From: Gammaproteobacteria bacterium
GTDB lineage: Bacteria > Pseudomonadota > Gammaproteobacteria > JAKDMP01
DNA: 64,000 bases
Reading direction: 5' to 3'
Assembly (NCBI GenBank): GCA_027018875.1
Contig: JALUYA010000002.1
Coordinates: forward strand, 43,767 to 107,766
Part shown: positions 6,835-16,482 of the stretch, piece after piece
Numbering within the stretch: the stretch's first letter is position 1
Layout of the letters: each line of letters opens with the position of its first letter
Made by a program: the position numbers and the translations under genes
The notes under the pieces: generated by a model
Databases searched by the model: none
Seen by the model: the letters and a program-made list of their open reading frames with translations, nothing else
Told to the model about the DNA's origin: nothing

Positions 6835-9101
6835 TGATAGTCCGAAAACAGAACTCATCCCAGCCGCAGCCGGGTTGGCGGTACTGGCGCGAACAAGACC
6901 CGGAGCATGCCTCCGAGGCCGAGCGTTACGCGCATCCCATTCCCAGCCGGGGTTATTTGCGCCGCTATTTCGAGGCCCAGGCCAGCCCGATGCCCCAGGT
7001 ACGGGTAGCGGCCGATTTTGGGCTCGAAGGCGAGGCCGGACAGGCCCTGACCTATCGGCTCGAGGCAATGGTCAGGGCGGGGGATCTGATCCGGAACCGG
7101 AGGGATGAATACTGTCTGACTCAACGGTTGCCGGTGAAGGTTGGAACGGTGCTGGCCCACCGGGATGGCTACGGTTTTTTGAGCTCCGACGATGCCGGCG
7201 AGGATATTTTTCTGCCCCCGCGCAGCATGCGTTCGTTGATGCATGGCGATCGCGCCGCGGTACGGGTGCAGAAGAATCCGGATGGGCGGTTCGAGGGTCG
7301 ATTGGTCGAGGTGCTGGAGCGTTCCCATCGGCATGTGGCGGGCGAGTTCTACCGGGAACATGGGCTGTGCTTTGTTCGCCCGGACGACCCGCACATCGGC
7401 GCGGATATCCTGGTTCCGCCCGAGTGTTGCGGCAAGGCACAGCCGGGTGAAATGATCACGGTGGAATTGACCGCTTATCCCGATCGGCGCGGGCCGGCGG
7501 TAGGGCGGGTAGTCGAGGTACTGGGGCCACGCGAGAAGCCGGGTATGGCGGTGGAACTTGCCATTCGCAACCACGATCTGCCCCATGTCTGGCCCACGGA
7601 GGTCATTGAGCAGGCGGCCCAGATCCCCGAGGGAGTGTGTGAATCGGAGCGGCGGGGAAGAAGGGATCTGTGCGATTTCCCGTTCGTTACGATCGACGGC
7701 GAGGATGCGCGTGATTTTGATGATGCGCTTTGCTGCCGACCCGAGGGCGAGGGATTCCGGCTCTTCGTTGCAATTGCCGATGTGGCGCATTATGTGGGCC
7801 CGGGAAGCGCAATCGACGCAGAGGCGCACCGCCGGGGTAATTCGGTGTATTTTCCCCAGCGGGTTTTGCCGATGCTGCCCGAGGTGCTCTCCAATGGGCT
7901 CTGTTCGCTCAACCCGGAAGTGGATCGGTTGTGCCTGGTGGCCGAGCTCAGGATCGATCCGGCGGGGAAGGTGTCTCGCAGCCGGTTCTATCCCGCGGTG
8001 ATCCACTCGCAGGCCCGGCTAACCTATACCGAGGTTGCCGCGATTCTCGTGGCCGGGGACAAGGCGGCCCGGGCCCGGCGCCGCTCGCTTTTGCCTCATC
8101 TCGAGGCGCTTCATGGCGTTTATCGGGCCTTGGCCGAGGCGCGTTCCCGGCGGGGTGCGATCGACTTCGATTCGGTCGAGACCAGGTTCGTGTTCGATAC
8201 CGCCGGGCGGGTCCAGGCACTGCGTCCCATAGTGCGCAATGAAGCCCACCGACTGGTCGAGGAGAGCATGATTGCCGCCAACAGCGCGGCGGCGAGGCAT
8301 TTGATCCGGGCCGGAATTCCCGCGATCTACCGGGCGCATGAGCGACCGCCGAGCGACCGCTTGGCCGAATTGCGCGATTTCTTGGCGCCGCATGGACTTA
8401 GCCTCGGCGGTGGGGATCATCCCGAACCCCGGCACTATTCCAAACTTCTCAAGGCCGTTGCCGTACGCCCCGACCGGTTGCGGGTCGAGACCATGCTGTT
8501 GCGCTCGCTGGCCCAGGCGGTCTATCAACCCAAGTCCATTGGCCATTTTGGCTTGGCGCTTGAACACTATACGCATTTCACTTCGCCGATCCGGCGCTAT
8601 CCCGACCTGGTCGTGCACCGGGCGCTGAAACACCTCGCCGAGGGGCACGGGGCCGAAGGCTTTGCGTATGGATTTGAGCGTCTCGAGGCCTTGGGGCGGC
8701 ACTGTTCGGCCACCGAGCGCCGGGCCGACGAGGCAACCCGCGAGGCCGCGGATACACTCAAGGCCGAGTTCATGAGCGAGCGGGTCGGGGAGGAATTCGA
8801 TGGCGTGGTCACGGGAGTCACGGGCTTTGGCCTGTTCGTGCAGCTCGAAGGGCTGTACCTTGAGGGGTTGGTTCATGTCTCCACCTTGGCGTCGGATTAC
8901 TACGTGTTCGATGCCCGGGTGCATCGCCTGCGGGGAGAGCATTCGGGGGCCAGTTATGGCATTGGCGACCCCCTGCGGGTCGTGGTTACCCGGGTGAGCA
9001 TCAATGAACGCAAAATTGATCTCGCCCCCGCCGGGGAATCAAAACGGACGGCGGGATCCGGGGGCACGGGTCGCGGCAGAAGAAGAGGGCGGCGGAAGTG
9101 A
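6834..9101 (+). CDS. rnr: Ribonuclease R
   Basis: This is a 3'-to-5' processive exoribonuclease for structured RNA degradation and quality control. The product is about 755 residues and carries an N-terminal HTH-like region (YAHPIPSRGYLRRYFE), tandem cold-shock domains and the RNB catalytic domain. The RNB domain contains the acidic DGEDARDFDDAL cluster near residue 290. A C-terminal S1 domain (GEEFDGVVTGVTGFGLFVQL) and a short basic tail (GRGRRRGRRK) follow. The ATG at 6834 was chosen; a TTG two codons upstream (6828) is equally in frame. The ribosome-binding site is weak. It overlaps rlmB by four bases, the well-known rnr-rlmB pairing. Confidence 0.96.
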   Translation: MIVRKQNSSQPQPGWRYWREQDPEHASEAERYAHPIPSRGYLRRYFEAQASPMPQVRVAADFGLEGEAGQALTYRLEAMVRAGDLIRNRRDEYCLTQRLPVKVGTVLAHRDGYGFLSSDDAGEDIFLPPRSMRSLMHGDRAAVRVQKNPDGRFEGRLVEVLERSHRHVAGEFYREHGLCFVRPDDPHIGADILVPPECCGKAQPGEMITVELTAYPDRRGPAVGRVVEVLGPREKPGMAVELAIRNHDLPHVWPTEVIEQAAQIPEGVCESERRGRRDLCDFPFVTIDGEDARDFDDALCCRPEGEGFRLFVAIADVAHYVGPGSAIDAEAHRRGNSVYFPQRVLPMLPEVLSNGLCSLNPEVDRLCLVAELRIDPAGKVSRSRFYPAVIHSQARLTYTEVAAILVAGDKAARARRRSLLPHLEALHGVYRALAEARSRRGAIDFDSVETRFVFDTAGRVQALRPIVRNEAHRLVEESMIAANSAAARHLIRAGIPAIYRAHERPPSDRLAELRDFLAPHGLSLGGGDHPEPRHYSKLLKAVAVRPDRLRVETMLLRSLAQAVYQPKSIGHFGLALEHYTHFTSPIRRYPDLVVHRALKHLAEGHGAEGFAYGFERLEALGRHCSATERRADEATREAADTLKAEFMSERVGEEFDGVVTGVTGFGLFVQLEGLYLEGLVHVSTLASDYYVFDARVHRLRGEHSGASYGIGDPLRVVVTRVSINERKIDLAPAGESKRTAGSGGTGRGRRRGRRK

Positions 9102-9829
9102 ACCGGGTCTGTGGCCTGCATTCCGTGCGCCTTGCCCTGGAACGGGGGCAGGTGCGGCGGTTATTGCTCGCGCGCCGGCGCAAGGATAAACGCTTGACCG
9201 GGTTGCGTGATATGGCGGCCGCGAAAGGCGTCGCCGTGTTGGAGCGGGAGGCAGGGGAACTGGATCGCCTGGCCGCAGGGGTGCGCCATCAGGGTGCCGT
9301 GGCCGAGATCGAAGGCGCGGCGCCGCTGAGCGAGAACCAACTGGAAACCTGGCTGTATGAGGCCCGTGAGCCCCTGGTGTTGGTGCTCGACGGGGTCCAG
9401 GATCCACGCAATCTCGGTGCCTGTCTGCGCGCGGCGGATGGCGCCGGGGTGGATGCCGTAGTGCTGCCGCGGCGGCGGGCGACGGGATTGACTCCCGCGG
9501 CGCGCAAGACCGCGAGCGGTGCCGCCGAGGCGATGCGGCTGTTCACGGTCACCAACCTGGCCCGTTCGCTCGGTACCCTGGGCGAGGCTGGCGTGCTGCG
9601 GGTCGGCGCCGTCGCCGCGGGCGGGGTCCCGCCCTGGGATCTGGATCTGCAGGGTCCGCTGGCCCTGGTGCTCGGTGCCGAGGCGGGTGGGCTGCGCCGC
9701 CTTACCCGGGAGCATCTCGATGCCCGCGTTACGTTGCCCATGGGCGGGGTCGTGGAGAGTCTCAATGTCGCGGTAGCCTGCGGCGTAGTGTTGTATGAGG
9801 CGAGGCGCCAAAGAGGTCGGGAAACATGA
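9098..9829 (+). CDS. rlmB: 23S rRNA (guanosine-2'-O)-methyltransferase RlmB
   Basis: This SpoU/TrmD-fold (SPOUT) enzyme 2'-O-methylates G2251 of 23S rRNA in the P-loop of the peptidyl transferase centre. At 243 residues it has the family's usual length. It has the N-terminal substrate-binding domain (GLHSVRLALERGQVRRLLLA). SPOUT motif 1 is LDGVQDPRNLGACLRAADG, motif 2 is LVLGAEAGGLRRL and the knotted motif 3 is LPMGGVVESLNVAVA. The GTG start at 9098 shares GTGA with the rnr stop, indicating translational coupling. Confidence 0.96.
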   Translation: MNRVCGLHSVRLALERGQVRRLLLARRRKDKRLTGLRDMAAAKGVAVLEREAGELDRLAAGVRHQGAVAEIEGAAPLSENQLETWLYEAREPLVLVLDGVQDPRNLGACLRAADGAGVDAVVLPRRRATGLTPAARKTASGAAEAMRLFTVTNLARSLGTLGEAGVLRVGAVAAGGVPPWDLDLQGPLALVLGAEAGGLRRLTREHLDARVTLPMGGVVESLNVAVACGVVLYEARRQRGRET

Positions 9830-9878
9830 ATCGGGGCAGGTTCGTATAATCCACGGGAGTTTCAATCGCGGGTAATGT

Positions 9879-10661
9879 GTGGATATTGAACTCAAGGGCA
9901 AACGGGCCCTGGTGACCGGGGCCAACTCCGGTGTCGGCCGGGCCATCGTGCGGGCCTATATCCGGGCGGGGGCGCAGGTGGCGATCAATTACGTGGCCCA
10001 TCCGGGTGCGGCCCGGAACCTGGTGGAAGAATTGACCCGGGAAGGCGGGCAGGGGTTTGCTTATCGAGCCGATGTGTCCGATCCCGAGGCGGTGAGCACG
10101 ATGTTTGCCGGTATCGACGATGTCTGGGGCGGGCTGGATATCCTGGTCAACTGCGCCGGCATCGATGGACCGCGTGAGCTGGCCTGGGAAGCGCGGATCA
10201 GCGAGTGGCGGCGCGTGATTGAAACCAATCTCTTCGGGGCCTTTTACTGCGCCCAGGAAGCGCTGCGGCGCATGGTTCCGGCGGGTTCCGGCGTGGTGAT
10301 TAACTTGACTTCGGTGCATGAGCAGTTGCCGTGGAGCGGCTATTCGGCCTATACCGCGAGCAAGGCCGGGCTGGGCATGTTGACCAAGACCTTGGCGCAG
10401 GAGGCGGGACGGCATGGGGTGCGGGTGCTGGCGCTGGCACCGGGGGCGATCCAGAGTCCGATCAACCGCAGCGTTCTGGAGGACAAGGAAGGGTTGGCGC
10501 AACTGCTGACCCGGATCCCGACGGAGCGGCTGGGCGATCCCGAGGATGTGGCCGGCATGGCGGTGGTGCTGGCCTCCGATGCCGCGCGATATATCACCGG
10601 GACAACCGTATACGTGGATGGCGGTATGTCGCTATTTCCCGGGTTCACGCACTGGGACTGA
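9879..10661 (+). CDS. SDR-family oxidoreductase, glucose 1-dehydrogenase-like
   Basis: This 260-residue classical short-chain dehydrogenase has a TGANSGVGR nucleotide-binding motif and NCAG at the end of the fourth strand. The catalytic Ser, Tyr and Lys are visible in the LTSVHEQ and YTASKAG region, and the C-terminal TGTTVYVDGGMS motif is intact. The substrate cannot be read from sequence; its closest look is to glucose 1-dehydrogenase-type SDRs. It starts with a GTG at 9879, 29 bp after a TATAAT (9845-9850) lacking a convincing -35. It ends 6 bp before the GH15 gene, so the two are probably one transcript. A glucose-oxidising partner to a glucose-releasing enzyme is an attractive inference. 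Confidence 0.85.
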   Translation: MDIELKGKRALVTGANSGVGRAIVRAYIRAGAQVAINYVAHPGAARNLVEELTREGGQGFAYRADVSDPEAVSTMFAGIDDVWGGLDILVNCAGIDGPRELAWEARISEWRRVIETNLFGAFYCAQEALRRMVPAGSGVVINLTSVHEQLPWSGYSAYTASKAGLGMLTKTLAQEAGRHGVRVLALAPGAIQSPINRSVLEDKEGLAQLLTRIPTERLGDPEDVAGMAVVLASDAARYITGTTVYVDGGMSLFPGFTHWD

Positions 10662-10667
10662 GGCGAA

Positions 10668-12512
10668 ATGAACGATTATGATTCAGAGAATATCCCGGAT
10701 TTCAAGCCACTGGAGGCCTACGGGCTGATCGGCGACTGCCGTACCGCGGCCCTGGTCGGCGAAGATGGTTCGATCGACTGGGTGTGTATGCCGGATTTCG
10801 ACAGCCCGGCGGTGTTTGCGGCGTTACTGGATCCCGCGGCCGGGCGGTTCGTGATCCGTCCTTGCGGGGAATTTCGTTCCCGTCAGTATTACGAGCCGGG
10901 TACCAATATCCTGGTAACCGAATTCGTGACCCGGAAGGGGCGCCTGCGGATTCGGGATTTTATGCCGATAATCGCCGAGCGGCGCAGCCCCGCGGGGGAG
11001 ATTCATCGCCGGGTCGAGGTGGTGGACGGGCATGTGTCCCTGGAGCTTATCTTCGCGCCGCGCTTCGATTTTGCGGCGGGGCGGCATGAATTGCGGCTGG
11101 GGGATTACGGCGTACTGGCCTATTGCACCGCCGCGGATAATGGCACGTTGGCCCTGGCTTCGCCGATTCCGCTGCGGATCGATGGCGCCGATGCCCATGC
11201 CGATTTTTCCCTGGATGCCGGCGACGTGTTGTGGTTCGTTCTCGACTGGGACAGTCATTCGAGCCAGCCGGTTTCGGCGTATCGATCCCAGCAGCGATTA
11301 GGGTTGGCACGGGCTTACTGGCGTGACTGGATTGCGGGTCTGAGTTACCAGGGGACCTTCCACAGTGAGGTGCAACGCAGCTTGCTGACACTGAAACTTC
11401 TCATCTATGGCGCGACCGGTGCGGTGATCGCCGCACCGACCACCAGCCTGCCGGAATGGCCGGGGGGCACCCGCAATTGGGATTATCGCTACACCTGGGT
11501 GCGCGATTCCGCATTCATTCTTCGGGCCTTGTTCAGTGCGGGTTATGTTGCGGAGGGCACGCTCTATTTCGACTGGTTGCTCGAGCGCTGCGTCTGTGAC
11601 GATGGCGGCATGCGCATTATGTATGACGTGCGCGGAAGCGCCGAGTTGGATGAGCGGGAACTGGATTTGCGCGGCTACCGGGATTCGCGCCCGGTGCGGA
11701 TCGGCAACGCGGCGGTAGATCAGTTTCAGCTGGATATCTATGGCAGTTTGATTGAAGCTGCGTTTCGTTATCACCGGGCCGGCGGCGTGCTGACAATGGT
11801 CGAAATGGAGCGACTGGCGGCGATTATCGAATGGGTGAGCCGGGGCTGGCGCGAGCCCGATGACGGCATCTGGGAGGCTCGCGGCGAACGCCGCCACTAT
11901 ACCTATTCCAAGGTCTGGGCCTGGGTGGCGCTCAGTTGCGGGGTCCGCTTGGCGCAGGAGTTGGGGCTGGATCTGCCGTGGGAGCGCTGGAGTGTCGAGG
12001 CCGAGGAGATTCGCCGGCAGGTACTCGAGCGATCCTACAATGAGAAAATCGGTGCGTTCACTCAATCTTACGATAGTGACATACTCGATGCCTCTGTTCT
12101 GGTGATGCCGATCACCGGAATCATCTCCGCTAACGATCCGCGGTTTCGCTCGACCCGGGCGGTGCTGTGCGAGCGGCTGGCGGCCGGCCCTTATCCGCTG
12201 CTTTACCGCTATGATCCCAAGCTCGCCGAAGATGGGGTAGGCGGGCCGGAGGGCGCCTTTCTGTTACCTTCATTCTGGTTGGTCGAGGGGTTGGTATTGT
12301 CGGGAATGCACAAGGAGGCGCGAGCCACCTTTGAGGCGCTGCTTCGCCATGGTTCGCCGCTGGGGCTGTACAGTGAAGAGATTCACCCCGAGACCCGGGA
12401 GCTTCTAGGGAATTTTCCCCAGGGGTTCAGTCATCTGGGCCTGGTGAATGCCGCGCTCGCCCTGGAGCAGAGTCCCTACCAGTCCCGCCTGATTATGAAT
12501 GCAGTTTCCTGA
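10668..12512 (+). CDS. GH15 family glucoamylase/trehalase-like hydrolase
   Basis: This 614-residue cytosolic GH15 enzyme has no signal peptide. The N-terminal module carries the family signature LIGDCRTAALVGEDGSIDW followed by MPDFDSP. The (alpha/alpha)6 catalytic barrel carries RNWDYRYTWVRDS, the general acid region DDGIWEARGERRHYTYSK and the second glutamate in LYSEEIHPETRELLGNFPQG. GH15 enzymes of this bacterial type release glucose from alpha-glucans or trehalose; the sequence does not decide which. It is coupled to the preceding SDR gene and is transcribed away from the envelope cluster. The glycogen/trehalose operon at 33-46 kb gives it plausible substrates. Confidence 0.9.
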   Translation: MNDYDSENIPDFKPLEAYGLIGDCRTAALVGEDGSIDWVCMPDFDSPAVFAALLDPAAGRFVIRPCGEFRSRQYYEPGTNILVTEFVTRKGRLRIRDFMPIIAERRSPAGEIHRRVEVVDGHVSLELIFAPRFDFAAGRHELRLGDYGVLAYCTAADNGTLALASPIPLRIDGADAHADFSLDAGDVLWFVLDWDSHSSQPVSAYRSQQRLGLARAYWRDWIAGLSYQGTFHSEVQRSLLTLKLLIYGATGAVIAAPTTSLPEWPGGTRNWDYRYTWVRDSAFILRALFSAGYVAEGTLYFDWLLERCVCDDGGMRIMYDVRGSAELDERELDLRGYRDSRPVRIGNAAVDQFQLDIYGSLIEAAFRYHRAGGVLTMVEMERLAAIIEWVSRGWREPDDGIWEARGERRHYTYSKVWAWVALSCGVRLAQELGLDLPWERWSVEAEEIRRQVLERSYNEKIGAFTQSYDSDILDASVLVMPITGIISANDPRFRSTRAVLCERLAAGPYPLLYRYDPKLAEDGVGGPEGAFLLPSFWLVEGLVLSGMHKEARATFEALLRHGSPLGLYSEEIHPETRELLGNFPQGFSHLGLVNAALALEQSPYQSRLIMNAVS

Positions 12513-12758
12513 TATGTGTTGATCCATCTGTTTCGTGGCGTCACGAACGGTTTCGGCGCTGGGCCGCCCCGAAAGCCACTGTGTAGTTTCGGCTCGGCTG
12601 AGTACAAGCATCATCGCACTGAGAAGACTCAGCATATTTCGCGAGGGGGGACAGGGTCCTTGGTATCTAACCTAACCTTGGGCCGGTAATGAATCGGGCG
12701 TGACAGCGGGCCGTGGGGGATGACGGGGAACGTTCCTGCGGGGAGGAGCCCCGGGGTA

Positions 12759-13523
12759 TCACCCGGGCGTTTTTCCAGGTTCCCGCTCGCGCAGCAGCAC
12801 CTCGGCCCTGGGAAGATCTTCGGGGGTGTCTATGGCGATAGATGGGACTTGTATTCCCACCGCAACCCGGATGCGCAAACCCAGCCACAAGGCCCGCAAC
12901 TGTTCCAGTCCCTCCGCCCGCTCAAGCGCACAGACCGGCTCGGTGGCGATTTGCTCCAGGGTGCCTGCCCGGTAGGCATAGAGCCCGACATGGCGCAATA
13001 TCTCCGGCGGGAGGTCGGCCCCTGCTTCCCGTGGCCAGGGGATCGGGGCACGACTGAAATACAGGGCATAACCGGCACGGTCGGTTACCAGCTTGACCAC
13101 ATGCGGGTCATGGAAAGCCTGCTCTTGGCGCAGGCGGCAAGCCAGGGTCGCCATGGCGGCATCGGGATCGGCAGCCAGCGTTTCGGCTACCAGGTTGATC
13201 GCCGCCGGCGGCATCAAAGGCTCGTCTCCCTGGAGGTTGACCACGATTTCGGTCTCGCGCCAACCCGAGCGGGCAGCCAGCTCCGCAATTCGGTCGGTGC
13301 CCGAAGCATGTGCGCTCGAGGTCATGGCCACCTGGACCCCAAGCCCTTCGCAGGCCGCGGCAATCCGCTCGTCATCGGTTGCCACCCAGACCTCGGAGGC
13401 CAGGCTTTCGAATGCCCGGGCACAAACATGGCGGATAAGCGGCCGGCCGGCCAGGGGGATCAGCGGTTTTCCGGGGAGGCGACCCGAACCGTAACGGGCC
13501 GGGATCACGACCCGAAAATTCAC
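12759..13523 (-). CDS. kdsB: 3-deoxy-manno-octulosonate cytidylyltransferase
   Basis: CMP-Kdo synthetase activates Kdo with CTP for attachment to lipid A. The 254-residue length is standard. The N-terminal nucleotide-binding signature [17 protein letters not shown] is followed by the WVATDDERI and [12 protein letters not shown] motifs that bind CTP and metal. It is the last gene of the minus-strand block and overlaps the ycaR stop by four bases. It converges with the GH15 gene across a 246-bp gap that holds no convincing gene. Confidence 0.97.
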   Translation of the reverse strand: MNFRVVIPARYGSGRLPGKPLIPLAGRPLIRHVCARAFESLASEVWVATDDERIAAACEGLGVQVAMTSSAHASGTDRIAELAARSGWRETEIVVNLQGDEPLMPPAAINLVAETLAADPDAAMATLACRLRQEQAFHDPHVVKLVTDRAGYALYFSRAPIPWPREAGADLPPEILRHVGLYAYRAGTLEQIATEPVCALERAEGLEQLRALWLGLRIRVAVGIQVPSIAIDTPEDLPRAEVLLREREPGKTPG

Positions 13524-13702
13524 CGTTCCAATTCCTCTAAACTCAGGTGCCGTGCCTCCTCCTCGAGCATCACCGGAATACCGTCGCGAACCGGAAAAGC
13601 CAGGCGATCGGCACGACAGATGAGTTCCGGGGTTTCACGCACATAATCGAGCCGGCCCTTGCACAAGGGACAAACCAGAATTTCAAGTAATTTTGCATCC
13701 AT
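13520..13702 (-). CDS. ycaR: Trm112/YcaR family small protein
   Basis: This 60-residue protein begins [20 protein letters not shown]. It has the CPxC knuckle and the [20 protein letters not shown] sequence of the UPF0434/Trm112 family. In eukaryotes Trm112 activates methyltransferases, but the bacterial role is unclear. It is conserved between lpxK and kdsB in many gammaproteobacteria, as here. The second cysteine pair of the classical zinc site is reduced to a single Cys (LICRAD), common in bacterial members. Confidence 0.93.
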   Translation of the reverse strand: MDAKLLEILVCPLCKGRLDYVRETPELICRADRLAFPVRDGIPVMLEEEARHLSLEELER

Positions 13703-13717
13703 GAATATCTCCAGGGT

Positions 13718-14725
13718 TCAAGTTGCACCGCGAACCAGGGCCAGAAGATTCGCCGCATCGGATTCCGAAAATATTACCCGAAGTGGGACCCGCCAGACAT
13801 GTTCGAGTCGCTCAAGGGGCAGTTTGACCGCATCTTTTTCGGTGATCAGTAACGGGCGGTCGCTGGGTAGGCGGCGTATAAAATCGGCAATCGGCGCGTG
13901 GTCGGGCAACGCATGAGCCTCAATTTCAAGCCCGTGGAGCCGCAACGCACGAAAAAACCCTTCGGGTTCGGCAATTGCGGCCAGCGCGCGCAGCGGGCGG
14001 CCGCGGAACCACTCGAGAGTCCGGGCCGGGCCTCCGGCCAACGGGACGGCCTGCTCCAGCGCATAGTTCATGACGAAATTCGGAGTTCCGTCGGCCTCGG
14101 TCGGGGCCTCGCCTGCTCCCTTGAACACCACGGCATCGGCTTGTGCCAGTCGTGCGGGAAGTTCGCGTAGCGGCCCCGCCGGCAGCAATGCGCCGTTGCC
14201 AAACCCCCGGATCGTATCGATGGCGACAATTTCCATATCGCGGGCGAGACGATAGTGCTGGAGGCCGTCATCGGCAAGAATCAGGTCAGGGTGACAGGTT
14301 TCACACAGCGATCTGGCGGCCGCCACACGGTCCCGACACGCCACCACCGGGACTCCGGTCAGGCGTGCCAGCAGCAGCGCTTCGTCGCCCGCGTGCGCGA
14401 CCGGGGTAGTGGGGGTTACCGTAAGCGGATAATGCTGCCGTCCACCATAACCCCGAGTAACAATGCCTACTCGCACCCCCGCGGCGGTCAATTGGCATGC
14501 CAACCAGGCGACCAGCGGGGTTTTGCCGTTACCGCCTACCGTCAGGTTACCCACTACAACCACCCGCGCGGGGATAGCAATACTCGCCAGCCAGTCCCAC
14601 CGATACAGTTTCCGCCGCAGCCCGCTCACGGCTCCAAACAGTCCCGCCGCCGGGCGCAGGTAAACCGGGGGCCGGGCGCTACCATACCAGCGCTTGTCAA
14701 GCCAGCGGGCCAGGCGACCCCTCAC
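13718..14725 (-). CDS. lpxK: Tetraacyldisaccharide 4'-kinase
   Basis: LpxK phosphorylates the 4' position of the lipid A precursor at the inner membrane. The 335-residue product has an N-terminal membrane-associated helix and the P-loop VVGNLTVGGNGKTPLVAWLA near residues 56-75. The conserved DEALLLA and DDGLQHYRLARDMEIV motifs, with Asp residues needed for catalysis, follow. Its start overlaps the msbA stop by four bases, and ycaR and kdsB follow, so lipid A maturation and export are translationally coupled. Confidence 0.97.
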   Translation of the reverse strand: MRGRLARWLDKRWYGSARPPVYLRPAAGLFGAVSGLRRKLYRWDWLASIAIPARVVVVGNLTVGGNGKTPLVAWLACQLTAAGVRVGIVTRGYGGRQHYPLTVTPTTPVAHAGDEALLLARLTGVPVVACRDRVAAARSLCETCHPDLILADDGLQHYRLARDMEIVAIDTIRGFGNGALLPAGPLRELPARLAQADAVVFKGAGEAPTEADGTPNFVMNYALEQAVPLAGGPARTLEWFRGRPLRALAAIAEPEGFFRALRLHGLEIEAHALPDHAPIADFIRRLPSDRPLLITEKDAVKLPLERLEHVWRVPLRVIFSESDAANLLALVRGAT

Positions 14726-16482
14726 GTTCGCCCGCGTATTTCCAGCCGATACAGGCTGGCATACAAGCCGCCTGATTCGAGCAATTCTTGATGCGTGCCG
14801 GTCTCGACGATGCGTCCCTGGTTCAGTACCAAGATCCGGTTGGCCCGCTCGACCGTCGTCAGCCGGTGCGCGATAACGAGCGTCGTTCGCCCGCTCATCA
14901 AGCGGTCCAATGCCTCTTCGACCGCTTGTTCGGCCTCGCTATCGAGTGCCGAGGTCGCCTCATCGAGCACCAGAATCGGAGCATTATTGATTAGCGCCCG
15001 AGCGATCGAGAGCCGCTGGCGTTGTCCTCCCGAAAGCAAGAGCCCGCGTTCGCCGACCACGGTCCCGAAGCCTTCGGGAAGCTGCTCGATCTCATCGAGT
15101 AGCCGGGCGGTTCGGGCCGCTTCGCGTATCGCCTCCTCGCTTGCCCCTTCGGGGGCTCCATAGGCAATGTTATGCGCGATCGTATCATTGAACAGGATGA
15201 CATTCTGGGTCACCATGGCGATCTGGCGCCGGAGTTCCGCGAGCGGCACGTCACGCAGATCTATCCCATCGATCAGAATACGTCCCCCGTCGGGGTCATA
15301 AAAACGTGGGACCAGGCTTGCCAGCGTGCTTTTACCGCTTCCCGAGCGGCCGACGAGCGCAATGCGTTCCCCCGGATGAAGATCGAAACTGATATTTTTC
15401 AGAACCGGAGCCCGGCTCGATGGGTAAGCAAAATCCACCTGCCGGAAACACAATTCCCCCCGTACCTGGGCGAGTGTATGCGTACCCCGGTCCTGCTCCG
15501 AATCCAGGTCCAGTAACTCGAAAATGCTCTCGCCTGCGGCAATTCCCCGCTGTACCGCCGCCATGACATCGGTCAGCCGCCGCAGCGGCGGCAAGAGCAG
15601 GGTTACCGCGGTCAAAAACGAGGCGAAATCGCCGACGTTGTTCCCGGCCTTAAAAGGCTTGAGCGTCAACACGTAGAGTACCAGCGCCAGGCCGGCACCG
15701 GCGATCACCTGAATCACCGGGTTGGCGACGGCGCTGGTAAAGGCCAGCTTCAGGTTCTGGCGTAGATTCTGTTGGTTGGCCAGTTCAAAGCGGGCCGTCT
15801 CGGCCGTCTCGGCACTGTAGAGCTTTACCATGCGATGCCCCGCGATCACCTCCTCGGTGGTGCGGGAAATCTCCCCCATGCTGTCCTGGATGCGAGTCGA
15901 TACCTTGCGGAAACGCCGGCTGACATAGGTTGTCAACCCGGCAATCAGCGGTACTATGACCAGGATCAGCACCGTTAACAACCAGTTCAGGTAGATCATC
16001 CAACCGAGCAGCGCAACCACCGTCACCGTGTCGCGTACCGCCACCTTGACGGAGTTGGTGGTGGACTCGGCTACCTGCTCGGTGTTGTAGGTCAACTTGG
16101 ACAGCAAGGTGCCGGTGGCATTGCTATCGAAAAAGCTTGCCGGCAGGTTGAGCAATTTACGGAACAGGTCGCTGCGCAGGGCAAGAATGACGCGCCGACC
16201 GATCCAGCTCATCGAATAGTTCAAGGTAAATCCGGCGAGACCCCGCACGAAAAACAACAGCAATATTTCTCCCGCGATCAAACGGATGACCATCGGGTTA
16301 CGATTCACGAAGCCACCGTTCATGAGCGGTTTCATCAGTGCGGCAAATGCGGTTTGAGTCAACGAGTAAATGATCATTGCCGCGAAGGCGAGAAGAAAAA
16401 CCAGCCAGTAGCGTTTGACATAGCGCAACAATCGGGCATAAATCGCCAGTGCCGCCGGATCCAGAAGGTGACGCTTTTTCAT
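14722..16482 (-). CDS. msbA: Lipid A export ATP-binding/permease protein MsbA
   Basis: This homodimeric ABC exporter flips core-lipid A across the inner membrane. The 586-residue protein has a six-helix N-terminal membrane domain. Its C-terminal nucleotide-binding domain has Walker A (GRSGSGKSTLAS, about 388), a Q-loop, the signature LLLSGGQRQRLSIARAL and Walker B (ILVLDEATSALDSEAE). The genes on both sides overlap by four bases (exbD upstream, lpxK downstream). Related peptide or lipid exporters cannot be excluded by motifs, but the lpxK partner supports MsbA. Confidence 0.95.
   Translation of the reverse strand: MKKRHLLDPAALAIYARLLRYVKRYWLVFLLAFAAMIIYSLTQTAFAALMKPLMNGGFVNRNPMVIRLIAGEILLLFFVRGLAGFTLNYSMSWIGRRVILALRSDLFRKLLNLPASFFDSNATGTLLSKLTYNTEQVAESTTNSVKVAVRDTVTVVALLGWMIYLNWLLTVLILVIVPLIAGLTTYVSRRFRKVSTRIQDSMGEISRTTEEVIAGHRMVKLYSAETAETARFELANQQNLRQNLKLAFTSAVANPVIQVIAGAGLALVLYVLTLKPFKAGNNVGDFASFLTAVTLLLPPLRRLTDVMAAVQRGIAAGESIFELLDLDSEQDRGTHTLAQVRGELCFRQVDFAYPSSRAPVLKNISFDLHPGERIALVGRSGSGKSTLASLVPRFYDPDGGRILIDGIDLRDVPLAELRRQIAMVTQNVILFNDTIAHNIAYGAPEGASEEAIREAARTARLLDEIEQLPEGFGTVVGERGLLLSGGQRQRLSIARALINNAPILVLDEATSALDSEAEQAVEEALDRLMSGRTTLVIAHRLTTVERANRILVLNQGRIVETGTHQELLESGGLYASLYRLEIRGRT

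Noticed and set aside
12405..12635. Minus-strand 76-codon frame between GH15 and kdsB
   Set aside because: It overlaps the end of the GH15 gene, has no recognisable domain and no start signals.
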